Assembly (NCBI GenBank): GCA_046594105.1
Contig: JBKJQB010000010.1
Span: 14,281 to 78,280 of the forward strand
From: JBDSGC01 sp046594105
GTDB lineage: Bacteria; Acidobacteriota; Thermoanaerobaculia; Gp7-AA8
Length of the DNA: 64,000 nucleotides
Direction: 5' to 3'
Shown: positions 53,625-62,635 of the stretch, one piece after another
Position numbering within the stretch: position 1 is the first letter of the stretch
How the letters are laid out: each line of letters opens with the position of its first letter
Notes under the pieces: generated by a model
What the model was told of the DNA's origin: nothing
Databases searched by the model: none
What the model saw: the letters and a program-made list of their open reading frames with translations, nothing else
Program-made: the position numbers and the translations under genes

Positions 53625-54650
53625 TCAGAAGAGGTCGGAGTCGCCCATCGTGTAATAAAGCCGATCCCGCATCATCGCCACGGCATCCGCCACCTCGAAA
53701 GGAACACACATCAGGGAGAGGTCCTGCGGTTCGGGCCCCGTCATGAAACCCAGATCGTCGAGGACCGCGCTGAACCACTGCGGGTGCCGCGGAAACCAGC
53801 CCTCAACCTGATCGACAGGATATCCGGGCACCACATGCCGGAGCATGACCGAGACGGCCGCCGGAACCTCAGGATCGAACAGCGCGTCTCCCCACACCAG
53901 GCTCCTGCCCAGCACTCGAAAGACCGACCAGCCGACCAGTCGACGCCACCGGCGGATGGCGATCACGAAGTAGGTAGTATCCGGACAATCGAAGTAGCGC
54001 CATTGAACATAGCGGGCATCGCGTCGCACCAGGACACCGTAGGCCGGGCGAACGCGATCGAAGAATTCATCGAGCTCGCTGCCGCTCTGTCTCAGAAGCT
54101 CCAGGCGGTACCCCTTCGCTTTGCGCGCCCAGCGTGAAAGCTTCGGCACCGGGTTTCGGGAGAGATCCCGTGCCCGCCAGGCCACCGGCGCGACGCGGTC
54201 ACTCCTCAGGAAGCGCAGCGAAAACCGCTGAATGTTCGCGACGTTGAATCCATAGTTGAAGGCAACCTTCTGCTCACAGAATCTCTGGTAGAAGTCGAGG
54301 GCAGTTCTGCCAAGAACGCTGCTCGGGCCGCGTCCTAAATGCCGCACCGAAGGCCGGGTCATGGTGTCGCCGATCTGATGCACCGACAGGAGCTGGTTGT
54401 CCCACTGCAAGGGTACGGCGTAACCCGCGTAGTGACCCGCCAGCGTGCCGGCTTCGTCGAACGTGAGGCTGATGTGCCCCGCGCCAAACGGATCCTGTTC
54501 GTACTTCCAGCGGAAGTGATCAGTGCTTCGGGGAGCATGAGGAAAGCAGCGTGCGAACAGATCGAGGATGGCCGGAACATCACGTGCTTCAAAGCCGCGG
54601 GTGATGAGGGCTGGAGGACCGCCCGGCGCATCGACGGATTCAGCGGGCAT
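53625..54650 (-). CDS. GNAT-fold acyltransferase
   Basis: The 341-residue protein has an N-terminal GNAT half (RGFEARDVPAILDLFARCFPHAP, HFRWKYEQDPFGAGHISL, AGHYAGYAVPLQW, and IGDTMTRPSVRHLGRGPSS, which resembles the acetyl-CoA loop) and a second half typical of two-domain GNATs found in polysaccharide loci. It may acylate a sugar amine. The ATG at 54650 overlaps the preceding gene by 11 bases; the frame extends to 54737 but that part overlaps coding sequence. Confidence 0.75.
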   Translation of the reverse strand: MPAESVDAPGGPPALITRGFEARDVPAILDLFARCFPHAPRSTDHFRWKYEQDPFGAGHISLTFDEAGTLAGHYAGYAVPLQWDNQLLSVHQIGDTMTRPSVRHLGRGPSSVLGRTALDFYQRFCEQKVAFNYGFNVANIQRFSLRFLRSDRVAPVAWRARDLSRNPVPKLSRWARKAKGYRLELLRQSGSELDEFFDRVRPAYGVLVRRDARYVQWRYFDCPDTTYFVIAIRRWRRLVGWSVFRVLGRSLVWGDALFDPEVPAAVSVMLRHVVPGYPVDQVEGWFPRHPQWFSAVLDDLGFMTGPEPQDLSLMCVPFEVADAVAMMRDRLYYTMGDSDLF

Positions 54651-56136
54651 GCGTCGGCTCGACGGAGCGGATCGGTCGGAATTCGTGCGGAGATCCAGCT
54701 CGCCGTTTTGCCACGATCCGGATGGAACCCGACCCAACCAGCAGAGGATCGGGAAGGACCCGCAGCACAGCTCGCACCATTCCTGTCACAGCAGGCCATT
54801 GCGACGAAGCGAGGTGGCGAAGAAATTTGTGATCCCGGTACTCCATCTCCGGGCCAACTGTCAGGACCTCAAAGCCGGAGTGCTCGAGGAGCTCAATCAA
54901 CGCCGATCGCGAATACAGAATGGCGTGGGTGCGAAAACTCTGCGCCATCCATCGTCTGGCCGAGAACAGGAAGAGGAGACTCTCCGTATCAAAGGTACTC
55001 AGCAAGAGAACCCCGCCCGGCTTGAGCAGCTCCTTGATCCGCGACAGCGCATCGTGGGGATCGGGAAGCGTTTCGAACACATGATGAAGAGTGACCGCAT
55101 CGAACGCCGGCCCGGTGTTGACGAATTTCGCGAGCGTTGAACAATAGACCTCCAGCCCTCGCGAGCGTGCAGAACGTGCAGCAGCAGCCGCTCGATCGAT
55201 CCCCACGTACTCGAAGTCACGGGAGGCCGCATTTCCGAAGCTGCCATCTCGAACTCCGATCTCCAGCACCCTGGCCCTCGGGTTCAAATGACGGCGCAAC
55301 GTCAATAGCCTCCGTCCGCTCGTCTTCTCGCGTGCGCTGGTGGTGGAACCGGTCTCCTCTGGATCGCGCTCCACCAGAGCCGAGCGAAGCTGGCGATGCA
55401 CCGGAATGCCCTCGTCCTCACTGACGAGCTGGCTGCGATAGCGGCACTTGCAACGGCTGCAGGCACGGATCACATCCCCCGGAATCTGCGCACAGGTCCA
55501 GACCTCCGAGGAGAAACAGATCGGGCATCTGCGCGGCGCGCGGTAGCTGTTCCTCCGATCAAGGATTCGTATGGTCAGCGCCGAGAGCACCTGCCCCAGG
55601 CTTTCCATGACCGAAAGACGCCGGCCCGCTGCGCCTTCGGCCAGATTCAATCGATCCACTCGAAATCCATACTTGTTCGCAAGGTAGGCGGCTTCGAGCC
55701 CGAAGCCATTTTTCAAACGCGACTCGCCGATGATGAATCGGGCGGCCTCCGCCGAGAACGCCTTCAAGCCCACCGTGGGATCCGGCAGTACGGGAACCAA
55801 CAGCCACCTTAGAAGCAAGGGGGCGGATCCGTAGGTCTGGCGCGCGCCGAAGATCACATCCGCTGCTTCTGATTGGATGAGCGCAATGGCGTCGCCCACG
55901 GCGTCCGTAGCAAGAGCCTCGGTTTCATTCAGGATGACGATCACGTTGCCTTTCGCGTCCGGCCAGGCCGCACGGACAGCGGCACCCGGAGATCCACCAT
56001 CACCGCCACCGACATCGATGAGCTGAAAGGTCAGACCGGTGGCCTGGAGATAGCGTTCGAGAGTCTCCCCGGCCTTCATCGATCCCGCTGATCCGGAAAC
56101 GGACGCGATGATCAGAGTGACCTCCGGCGACTTCAT
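54640..56136 (-). CDS. Glycosyltransferase/zinc-ribbon/methyltransferase composite
   Basis: The 498-residue protein has a GT2-like half (about 1-200) with VTLIIASVSGSAGS at the start and LPDPTVGLKAFS, the signature of polyprenyl-phosphate sugar transferases, but the DxD region reads ILNETEALATD, so its activity is doubtful. A zinc-ribbon follows (CPICFSSEVW, then CSRCKCRYRS), then a methyltransferase domain (about 290-480) with VLEIGVRDGSFG and LHHVFETLPDPHDALSRIKEL. It starts at 56136 in an ATGA overlap with the GT2 gene. The last part resembles LPS methyltransferases with a C-terminal SAM fold. Confidence 0.82.
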   Translation of the reverse strand: MKSPEVTLIIASVSGSAGSMKAGETLERYLQATGLTFQLIDVGGGDGGSPGAAVRAAWPDAKGNVIVILNETEALATDAVGDAIALIQSEAADVIFGARQTYGSAPLLLRWLLVPVLPDPTVGLKAFSAEAARFIIGESRLKNGFGLEAAYLANKYGFRVDRLNLAEGAAGRRLSVMESLGQVLSALTIRILDRRNSYRAPRRCPICFSSEVWTCAQIPGDVIRACSRCKCRYRSQLVSEDEGIPVHRQLRSALVERDPEETGSTTSAREKTSGRRLLTLRRHLNPRARVLEIGVRDGSFGNAASRDFEYVGIDRAAAAARSARSRGLEVYCSTLAKFVNTGPAFDAVTLHHVFETLPDPHDALSRIKELLKPGGVLLLSTFDTESLLFLFSARRWMAQSFRTHAILYSRSALIELLEHSGFEVLTVGPEMEYRDHKFLRHLASSQWPAVTGMVRAVLRVLPDPLLVGSGSIRIVAKRRAGSPHEFRPIRSVEPTHAR

Positions 56137-57161
56137 TGGATCATTCTAGCTTTTGCGAACGCCGCGATCGAAACCCCACTCCTCCGGTCGACGATCCGCG
56201 CATACAACACCTCCCCCTGATAGCAGGCCCAGATGTCTTCTGGAATCGACACGGTTCGGGAGCTCGGGAAGAAGCCTGCCGCCGTATCGAACTCCGGAAA
56301 TGGCGACGCCTCGATCACCACCTCCTGGTCCGGCAGACGGATTCCGTCATCGGGGAAAAGGGCGAATACGGGCGTCGCGGCCAAAGGGCGTTCGAAGCGT
56401 TTCAGCAGCATTCCGGCAGAACCGTTCCACTTCTCGAGGTAGCGCGCCTCGGAGACCGCGTAAGAAGAGGCCGCCTCCTGCGAGCCGGCCGCACTCTGGT
56501 TGTAGAGATGACGGACTTTGGCATCAGGGACGTAGAGGATGTCTCCCCGGATTCGCCGGAGGAAGTCATGCTCCTCGAAGTACAGCGGATACCGCTCGTC
56601 GAACCCACCGGCGGCATCGAACACGGTCGCGCGAACAGCCATCACCGCTCCGGACAACGTGGGAACGACCGTGGGGACTGTCCGTGACCAGAAGGCGATC
56701 CTGCTCCGAGTTCGGCGCCGATCTCGGCTCCCGGCCCAACGACGCCATCGGCTCGCGGCAACGCGATCGAGAACTTGCGCTCGAGTATGAAGCTCCGCCG
56801 GCGGGAGCATCCACTGCAGCGCCTCGTCCCAGAAGAGAGCCGGTCCGGCCACCGCGGCGCCGGCGGCGAGCAGCCCATCGATGGATCCGGGTGCAAACCG
56901 CACGTCCGGGTTCGTGATCAGAAGGGTCTCCCCATCGCACCATCTTCGCCCTGCGTTGATCGCTCCGGCATAACCAAGGTTCCGATCAGCAGTCAGAATC
57001 TTGCCGGCGCCGCGAAGCGCCTCGGTCTCTGCCGGATCAACGCTGTTGTCAACGATCACCACTTGTAGCGAAGCGGAGTGCGCGGCCTGCGCGGTGGCGA
57101 TCGCGTCCAGCGCCAGTCGCGCCGAGCGATAGTTGACGACGAGAAGGGAGCAGCTCGGCAT
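56133..57161 (-). CDS. GT2 family glycosyltransferase
   Basis: The 342-residue protein starts SCSLLVVNYRSARLALDAI and has VVIVDNSVDPAETEAL, DRNLGYAGAINAG, LLITNPDVRFAPGSID and DERYPLYFEEHDFLRRIRG, close to the rhamnosyltransferase-like group. A ~100-residue C-terminal region is of unknown function. The ATG at 57161 overlaps the ABC gene stop by one base. Confidence 0.9.
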   Translation of the reverse strand: MPSCSLLVVNYRSARLALDAIATAQAAHSASLQVVIVDNSVDPAETEALRGAGKILTADRNLGYAGAINAGRRWCDGETLLITNPDVRFAPGSIDGLLAAGAAVAGPALFWDEALQWMLPPAELHTRAQVLDRVAASRWRRWAGSRDRRRTRSRIAFWSRTVPTVVPTLSGAVMAVRATVFDAAGGFDERYPLYFEEHDFLRRIRGDILYVPDAKVRHLYNQSAAGSQEAASSYAVSEARYLEKWNGSAGMLLKRFERPLAATPVFALFPDDGIRLPDQEVVIEASPFPEFDTAAGFFPSSRTVSIPEDIWACYQGEVLYARIVDRRSGVSIAAFAKARMIQ

Positions 57162-58378
57162 CAACGCTCGACGGCGGCGGTCTCCGCGAGAGCCGGCACC
57201 CACCGATGATCGACAGAAATCAGGCCCACTTCGTAACGTTCTCCCCGGATTGAAAACGCCGGCCGGATGTCGCGCCGATCGAACACGGAAACGGCCGTTT
57301 CGTCGCCGGCGAACGCGATGATCGAATAGTCGCCCCGATTGAGAGGAACATCGTGAAGCTGGACCACCAGCTCGTACTCGTTCCGGCCCGTCAGCGGCGC
57401 CACCCCGTCGCCGTGCGTTCCCACGGCAAAGCACTGAAGGTCATCGGCGGAGCGATGAACCCCGACGATGACGTGAATTGGCTGCCACGCCTGCTCAGAG
57501 TCGATTCTGAGTCGCACGTGAATGTCCTCGCCCCGCTCGAAGACATCGCGGGGAACACCGCTCCGATCGCAGACCACGATCTCTCGAAACCGGACCGGGG
57601 TCAGCGCCCTCTCTGCCTCCGCCGCCCCCTCGTTGGCCGGACGATCACGATCGCGCTGCAGGAGAAAGGTCTCGTATTCGTGAACGACGTCGAGCGACGG
57701 CCCGTAGCGCATCACTCGTCCATGATCGAGCCACAGGGCCCGGCGGCAGATCGAGCTGACGTGGTAGAGCGCGTGCGAACAGAACAGAATTGTCTTCCCC
57801 TGCTCCTGGAACTCCCGGATTTTGTCCACACACTTTTTCTGGAAGTGGCCGTCGCCGACGGCGAGAGCTTCGTCGATGATCAGAATCGAGGGGTTGGCGT
57901 TGACGGCAACAGAGAACGCCAGGCGCATGTACATCCCGGAGGAGTAGGTCTTCACAGGCCGGTCCAGAAAGTCGCCCAGCTCCGAGAACTCCAGGATCGC
58001 CGGCAGCCTCTCCCGCAATTCTGCCGATGAGAGTCCGAGGATGGTGGCGTTGAGCGACGCGTTGTCCCGGCCCGTAAACTCGGGATGAAAACCGGTTCCC
58101 AGCTCCAGAATCGAGGCGATCGTCCCGTCGGTATGCAACGTTCCGCTCGTCTGTCTGGTGACGTTGCAGAGCAACTTGAGCAGCGTGCTCTTGCCCGCTC
58201 CGTTCTGCCCGATGATCCCGATCGTTTCGCCGCGCTCAACCTCGAATGAGACGTCATCGAGAGCAGGAAAGACCGTGTGCCGGTTTCGTCCGGTGATCGT
58301 CTCCAGCAGCCGATCGATAGGCCGCGGATAAACGTCATATTGCTTGGTCAGCCTGTCGGCGCGAACGGCGATGTTCAT
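57161..58378 (-). CDS. Wzt-type ABC transporter ATPase for a surface polysaccharide
   Basis: The 405-residue protein has an ABC domain with Walker A GQNGAGKSTLLK, signature YSSGMYMRLAFS and Walker B ILIIDEALAVGD, plus the H-loop CSHALY. A C-terminal Wzt-like domain (about 270-395) binds the polysaccharide cap in O-antigen export. The ATG at 58378 is preferred to a TTG at 58381. No Wzm permease is in the window, so the partner must be elsewhere. It is the first gene of the minus operon. Confidence 0.92.
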   Translation of the reverse strand: MNIAVRADRLTKQYDVYPRPIDRLLETITGRNRHTVFPALDDVSFEVERGETIGIIGQNGAGKSTLLKLLCNVTRQTSGTLHTDGTIASILELGTGFHPEFTGRDNASLNATILGLSSAELRERLPAILEFSELGDFLDRPVKTYSSGMYMRLAFSVAVNANPSILIIDEALAVGDGHFQKKCVDKIREFQEQGKTILFCSHALYHVSSICRRALWLDHGRVMRYGPSLDVVHEYETFLLQRDRDRPANEGAAEAERALTPVRFREIVVCDRSGVPRDVFERGEDIHVRLRIDSEQAWQPIHVIVGVHRSADDLQCFAVGTHGDGVAPLTGRNEYELVVQLHDVPLNRGDYSIIAFAGDETAVSVFDRRDIRPAFSIRGERYEVGLISVDHRWVPALAETAAVER

Positions 58379-58426
58379 CAATCGTATTGTACGGTTCGCG
58401 CTTCCGGTTCATCGCTCCCGGGGGCC

Positions 58427-58467
58427 AAAAACAAATGTGGCGGGCCGAAGCCCGCCACATTTGCATC
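58427..58467 (-). terminator. Strong terminator of the PKD protein gene
   Basis: On the minus strand a perfect 13-bp stem (AAATGTGGCGGGC with its complement) closes a TTCG loop and is followed by GTTTTTGG. It lies 22 bases after the stop of the PKD gene. Confidence 0.92.
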
Positions 58468-58488
58468 AAACCATTCGAAGAGACGGAA

Positions 58489-61400
58489 TCAGTGGCGTCC
58501 GGCCCGGCGGCGTGGAGTGACCACCGGCGGCGGCGGCGTGACGGGTGCACCGCCCCCGGCAACCTTGACCTTCTGCTTGATCTGAACGCTGCCAGAACTA
58601 TTGGTGACCGTGAGGATCATGTCGTACGTTCCGGCACCGGTCGCGTACTTGTGCGTGGTCAGCAGACCACTGCCGTGCGCCGTCTTGTCGCCGTAATCCC
58701 AATCGTAGGTATGGGAGCCGCAGCCGAAGGTGTAGCCGCCATTCGGATACGCCTTGAAGCCAATCTCTTCATCTGCGCCGCAGTCCCCGTAGCTCGAGGT
58801 GCAGCCGCTGACCGGTCCGGTGTATCCGACGTACGCGTTGTCCGTGGTCATCGGTGGGCAGGAGCCGTTGAAGACGGCCACACGCACCGGCTGAGTGAGC
58901 GAGACCGATGAACCGGTAGGATTGCCGATGGTGACAGTCACCGTGTAGTCGCCGGGCGCCGCAAATGCATGCTGCGGTGAGGGCGAGCTCGAAGTGAAAC
59001 CATCGCTGGTGCGCCACGAGTAGGTGTGAGTCCCGCAGGTCAACGGGTATCCGGCCGACTGCACGCTGAAGCCCAGAGACTCGCCCGAGGCGCAGGTTCC
59101 ACCCGGCTTGCACGCGGCCGACTGCGCGCTATATGCGAGCGAGACGTTCGTCGGGTTCAAGGCTGGGCAAGTGGTCACCGGAGGAGGCGGTGTCGTAACG
59201 GTCCCCACCTGCACCGGCTGCGCGATGGTGATTTGCTGATAGCCATTGAAGATGGTCACCGAGGCGCTGTAGGTGCCGGCCGCGGCGTAGGCGTGAGCCG
59301 GCGGGATCTGTCCCGTGCCGGTGGTGTTGTCACCAAAGTTCCATGTGAACGTGTGGTCGGCGCAACCGAAGTTGTACCCGTTCTGAGAGTAAGCATGGAA
59401 GGTGACCTGCTCGCTGGGGCTGCAGTTGCCGTTCGATGAAGTGCAGCCCGAGGAGGCGCCGTTGTAGCCGATGTAGGCGTTTGTTGTGGAGAACGTTCCG
59501 CACGGGCTGCCGCCACCCGGGTTCGGAGTGGGAGTCGGCGTCGGAGTGGGGGTCGGAGTGGGGGTGGGCGTAGGAGGCGGCGGGCTGTTGCCCACCAGAA
59601 CGCTCGCGGTCAGGTCCTTCGGGTTTCCACCGTTATCGATGTGCACAGTGACGTTGTACGTGCCGTTCGCGGCGAACGTGTGAGGTGGCGCCGAGGCGGT
59701 TGACTGGGTGTTGTCTCCGAAGTTCCACGCGAACTTGTCGCATTCCTTGTTGGGGTAAACGCGGAAGTTCACCGTCTCACCCGAAGTGCAGGCCGTGTAG
59801 GGACTTGAACAATTCGACGACACCCCCAGCCATTGAATCGAAGGTGAGTCAGAGCTGCCACAGGCACTTGGAGCCAACGCGATCGTATCGGCCAGCGCCT
59901 GCGAGCCGAGGGCATTGCTCACCGTGACACTGACTGTGTATGTCCCCGGCACAACGATGGACGGTTTGAAGGTTGCGAACTGAGTTCCGGCGCCCGCCAG
60001 TCCGTTCACGACTGAGGGTCCGCTGACCGTCCACGTGTAGTTCCACGACGGCTGACTGGCGGCGGACACGACATTGAATGTGCAGGGGGTTCCAATTGTG
60101 GCGCCGCACGTCTTGGACAGCGTTGCGCTGGGTCCGGTGAGCGATCCGAGGGTGCTGCTGGTCGCGGTGAATCCCTGGCAGCCGGCACCGAGCGCCGTAG
60201 CGCTCACGGTGACCACCAGTCGCGCCTTCAATGCCACGCTCCCGAACTTGGATCGGGGAACGATGAACGAGGGAACGCTGGCCAGACTGGCCGATCCGGT
60301 CGCGGTGGCCAACGACGTACCGTTCGCATCGAGCAGATCCCATGTGTACTGAGCGGTAGTGGAGGAGGCTCCGCCCGGAAGGTCAGCCGCAATCGAGGAG
60401 ACGCGACCAGCGGCCGGGAAGGTCACATTCACCGTGTCGGCGGTGGGCTGGCCTACGCGGAAGGCGAACGGCGTTGACGCGTAGACGAAGGAGCCGATGG
60501 AATAGACGGCATCCGCAGAAGTGGGATTGAACGCCGCGTCATACGGCCCGTAGTGGGCCAGGTAGTTCAACGTGTGGGTGCCGCAGACTCCCGCGCTGGT
60601 GGATGCCGAGGGAATGGCGCGGGATGTCGCGGCATCCAGACGCCATTCGTTGAAGTGACTCTCCACCGCACCGTCCGAGGCGTCGATGAACTCGTCGCTG
60701 GTGACGATGGGAGCGGCGGAGCTTGCATCCGGCTGCAGAAAAAGCAATTCAGGACGACCCTTGACCCCAAAGCGAACCTGAGGAGCCTTGATGGTGACGC
60801 TGAGGGTGTCCGTAATGTTGGGATCGAGGGCGCTGGTTGCAACGACCTGCCGAGCCACCGAGGCCGACCCAACCACCGCGGCATATTGATGCGAGATATC
60901 GGCACCAGGGAGAGCGTTGCCGATGGGAGTGTTGTCCCCGAACGACCAATTGACCGACGGAGGAGTGACGGCAGACGACCCGCTGGCGAACGTAATCTTG
61001 TCACCATAAATCGGGCCGGCATTGGCCACGCTCGCGGCGTTGGGATTGACCGTTTCATACGTGGTCTTCACCCTAGCGATGATCGAGTCGTTCCCTTTGA
61101 TCTCGTAAACGTCGCCGAAGCCAGTCGCCGCTACCACGAGGTAGTACTTCGTTCCGCTCTTGTAGACCTGCGCGTCATGAAACGTGCTGGTCTGCGTCGG
61201 GAAGACGTATCCCTTGTTCGATCCGATGGCCGTGTAATAGTTGGCGAAGTAGTTTCCGAGCGGAACGTCGGTCGGAACGGTGCCGGCCAGCTTGAAGAGC
61301 CGGACGTTTCCCGAAGCGTTTGCCTCAGGACCGAAAACCGTGAGGTATCCGGCCCCGTAGTGGATGTTCGGATAGCCTCCGAAGTAGGCGGTCCCGACCG

Positions 61401-62460
61401 GGTAATCACCAATGTTGGTATACCCGTTGCCGTTTGCGGATGGCGCGAATACAGAGATCAGAGCGCCGCTCGCTGCGCTGTTCACGGCGTAGAAATTCGT
61501 ACCGTCCGTATCGATTGCCGAGTACGTGCCGGACTTTGCGGAGAATCGGGCAACCGGTGAATTCGTGACAAGGCTGTCGTTGGTGTAGATCTTCACCGAG
61601 CCATCGAGATCGGCCACGCCGATCCGGGTTCCCGCGGCGTTCTTGGCAAACTTGTAGATCGCAATCTTGGAAATTCCGCGTCGCTCGTGCGCCAGCTGAG
61701 CGCTGGTACCCATGTACCAGAGATTCGAGTTCTGCGAGTTGTCCGCGGAAACCAGCGCGTAGTAGCCGCCATCGCTGGTCTTGAACGACATGATGTTGGA
61801 GGGGGAAACATCGTCCCCCCCGGTTACCTGCTGGTACGAACTGGTCATCAGGCTGGCTTGGTTGCCGCCACCATCGAGCACGACTCCCCACCCGTAGACG
61901 CTGTACGCCAGGTAGACGTAGCCGCGATCATCCCAGTCGAAGCCGAACAGCCGGTCCTGCCCATCGGCGAGAGGAATCTGCCAGCCGCCGGGGCCTTCTG
62001 CATAAAACCATTGGCTCCATCGCAGGAACCTTTCCGGAGGATTGTGATTGGTGTTGTACGCCACGGGCACTTCGTTCTCGGGCATCAAAGCCTCGCCGGC
62101 TTCGAGACGCGTGAAAAACGTCTTGATGTCGTACGCGGCCAATGCACTGCCGAGGATCATGTAGATGCGTCCGCGATCAGGAGCGAACTTCACTTGATAG
62201 GCGCGGGCAGTCCGGAAGTTGAACTGAATGTCGCGTGCGTATTGCGAATCGAGATACCTCCCGGTGAAGGTAGCGATCGGAAGGCTGTAGGGAGCGGTCA
62301 GCTTGCCTTCCTTACCGGCGCAGGAGGGGGCTCCGACAGGACAGGGAACAGGAGTATTGGGAGTCTTGGCTGGGACGGGCCAGCCCTGTCCATAGGCAGC
62401 GGGTAGAACAGCGAGGCTCACACAGAGCGACAGCAACAAGCGGAGTCGATTCGGAATCAC
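58489..62460 (-). CDS. Large secreted PKD-repeat protein with cysteine-containing repeats
   Basis: The 1323-residue precursor has a signal peptide (LRLLLSLCVSLAVLPAAYG). Residues ~40-490 form a probable beta-propeller-like region. PKD-type domains follow (WSFGDNTPIG, WNFGDNTQST, WNFGDNTTGT, WDYGDKTAHG), separated by a Pro-Thr linker near 1000. At least four C-terminal repeats contain cysteines in similar places, for example GCTSSNGNCSPSEQ and GCTSSYGDCGADEE. The C-terminus is Pro-rich and ends RRRAGRH. The start is a GTG at 62460 with GGGGG just upstream. It should be extracellular or surface-attached. Confidence 0.85.
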   Translation of the reverse strand: MIPNRLRLLLSLCVSLAVLPAAYGQGWPVPAKTPNTPVPCPVGAPSCAGKEGKLTAPYSLPIATFTGRYLDSQYARDIQFNFRTARAYQVKFAPDRGRIYMILGSALAAYDIKTFFTRLEAGEALMPENEVPVAYNTNHNPPERFLRWSQWFYAEGPGGWQIPLADGQDRLFGFDWDDRGYVYLAYSVYGWGVVLDGGGNQASLMTSSYQQVTGGDDVSPSNIMSFKTSDGGYYALVSADNSQNSNLWYMGTSAQLAHERRGISKIAIYKFAKNAAGTRIGVADLDGSVKIYTNDSLVTNSPVARFSAKSGTYSAIDTDGTNFYAVNSAASGALISVFAPSANGNGYTNIGDYPVGTAYFGGYPNIHYGAGYLTVFGPEANASGNVRLFKLAGTVPTDVPLGNYFANYYTAIGSNKGYVFPTQTSTFHDAQVYKSGTKYYLVVAATGFGDVYEIKGNDSIIARVKTTYETVNPNAASVANAGPIYGDKITFASGSSAVTPPSVNWSFGDNTPIGNALPGADISHQYAAVVGSASVARQVVATSALDPNITDTLSVTIKAPQVRFGVKGRPELLFLQPDASSAAPIVTSDEFIDASDGAVESHFNEWRLDAATSRAIPSASTSAGVCGTHTLNYLAHYGPYDAAFNPTSADAVYSIGSFVYASTPFAFRVGQPTADTVNVTFPAAGRVSSIAADLPGGASSTTAQYTWDLLDANGTSLATATGSASLASVPSFIVPRSKFGSVALKARLVVTVSATALGAGCQGFTATSSTLGSLTGPSATLSKTCGATIGTPCTFNVVSAASQPSWNYTWTVSGPSVVNGLAGAGTQFATFKPSIVVPGTYTVSVTVSNALGSQALADTIALAPSACGSSDSPSIQWLGVSSNCSSPYTACTSGETVNFRVYPNKECDKFAWNFGDNTQSTASAPPHTFAANGTYNVTVHIDNGGNPKDLTASVLVGNSPPPPTPTPTPTPTPTPTPTPNPGGGSPCGTFSTTNAYIGYNGASSGCTSSNGNCSPSEQVTFHAYSQNGYNFGCADHTFTWNFGDNTTGTGQIPPAHAYAAAGTYSASVTIFNGYQQITIAQPVQVGTVTTPPPPVTTCPALNPTNVSLAYSAQSAACKPGGTCASGESLGFSVQSAGYPLTCGTHTYSWRTSDGFTSSSPSPQHAFAAPGDYTVTVTIGNPTGSSVSLTQPVRVAVFNGSCPPMTTDNAYVGYTGPVSGCTSSYGDCGADEEIGFKAYPNGGYTFGCGSHTYDWDYGDKTAHGSGLLTTHKYATGAGTYDMILTVTNSSGSVQIKQKVKVAGGGAPVTPPPPVVTPRRRAGRH
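59524..59570 (-). repeat. Pro-Thr linker tandem repeat in the PKD gene
   Basis: Six-base units of the type GGAGTG/GGCGTC repeat here and encode PTPTPTPT. Such tracts are prone to slippage and could change linker length between strains. Confidence 0.7.
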
Positions 62461-62572
62461 AGTTTCCCCCAGACACCCTCACAACACGTTGGCGGACGGA
62501 AAATTCGGGATTGATGAACTAAAGACAACCGGAGGCAAAGGTTATTTTACTTCACGAATCCCGAGAAAGTCA

Positions 62573-62613
62573 TCAGAAAAGTGAAGGGCGGGCCGGTTGC
62601 CCGGCCCGCCCTT
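62573..62613 (-). terminator. Terminator of the gene at 62636
   Basis: AAGGGCGGGCCGG and CCGGCCCGCCCTT pair perfectly (13 bp) with a four-base loop; on the minus strand CACTTTTCTG follows. It separates this gene from the PKD gene downstream. Confidence 0.85.
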
Positions 62614-62635
62614 CGGCGACTACGTGAGATGAGAA

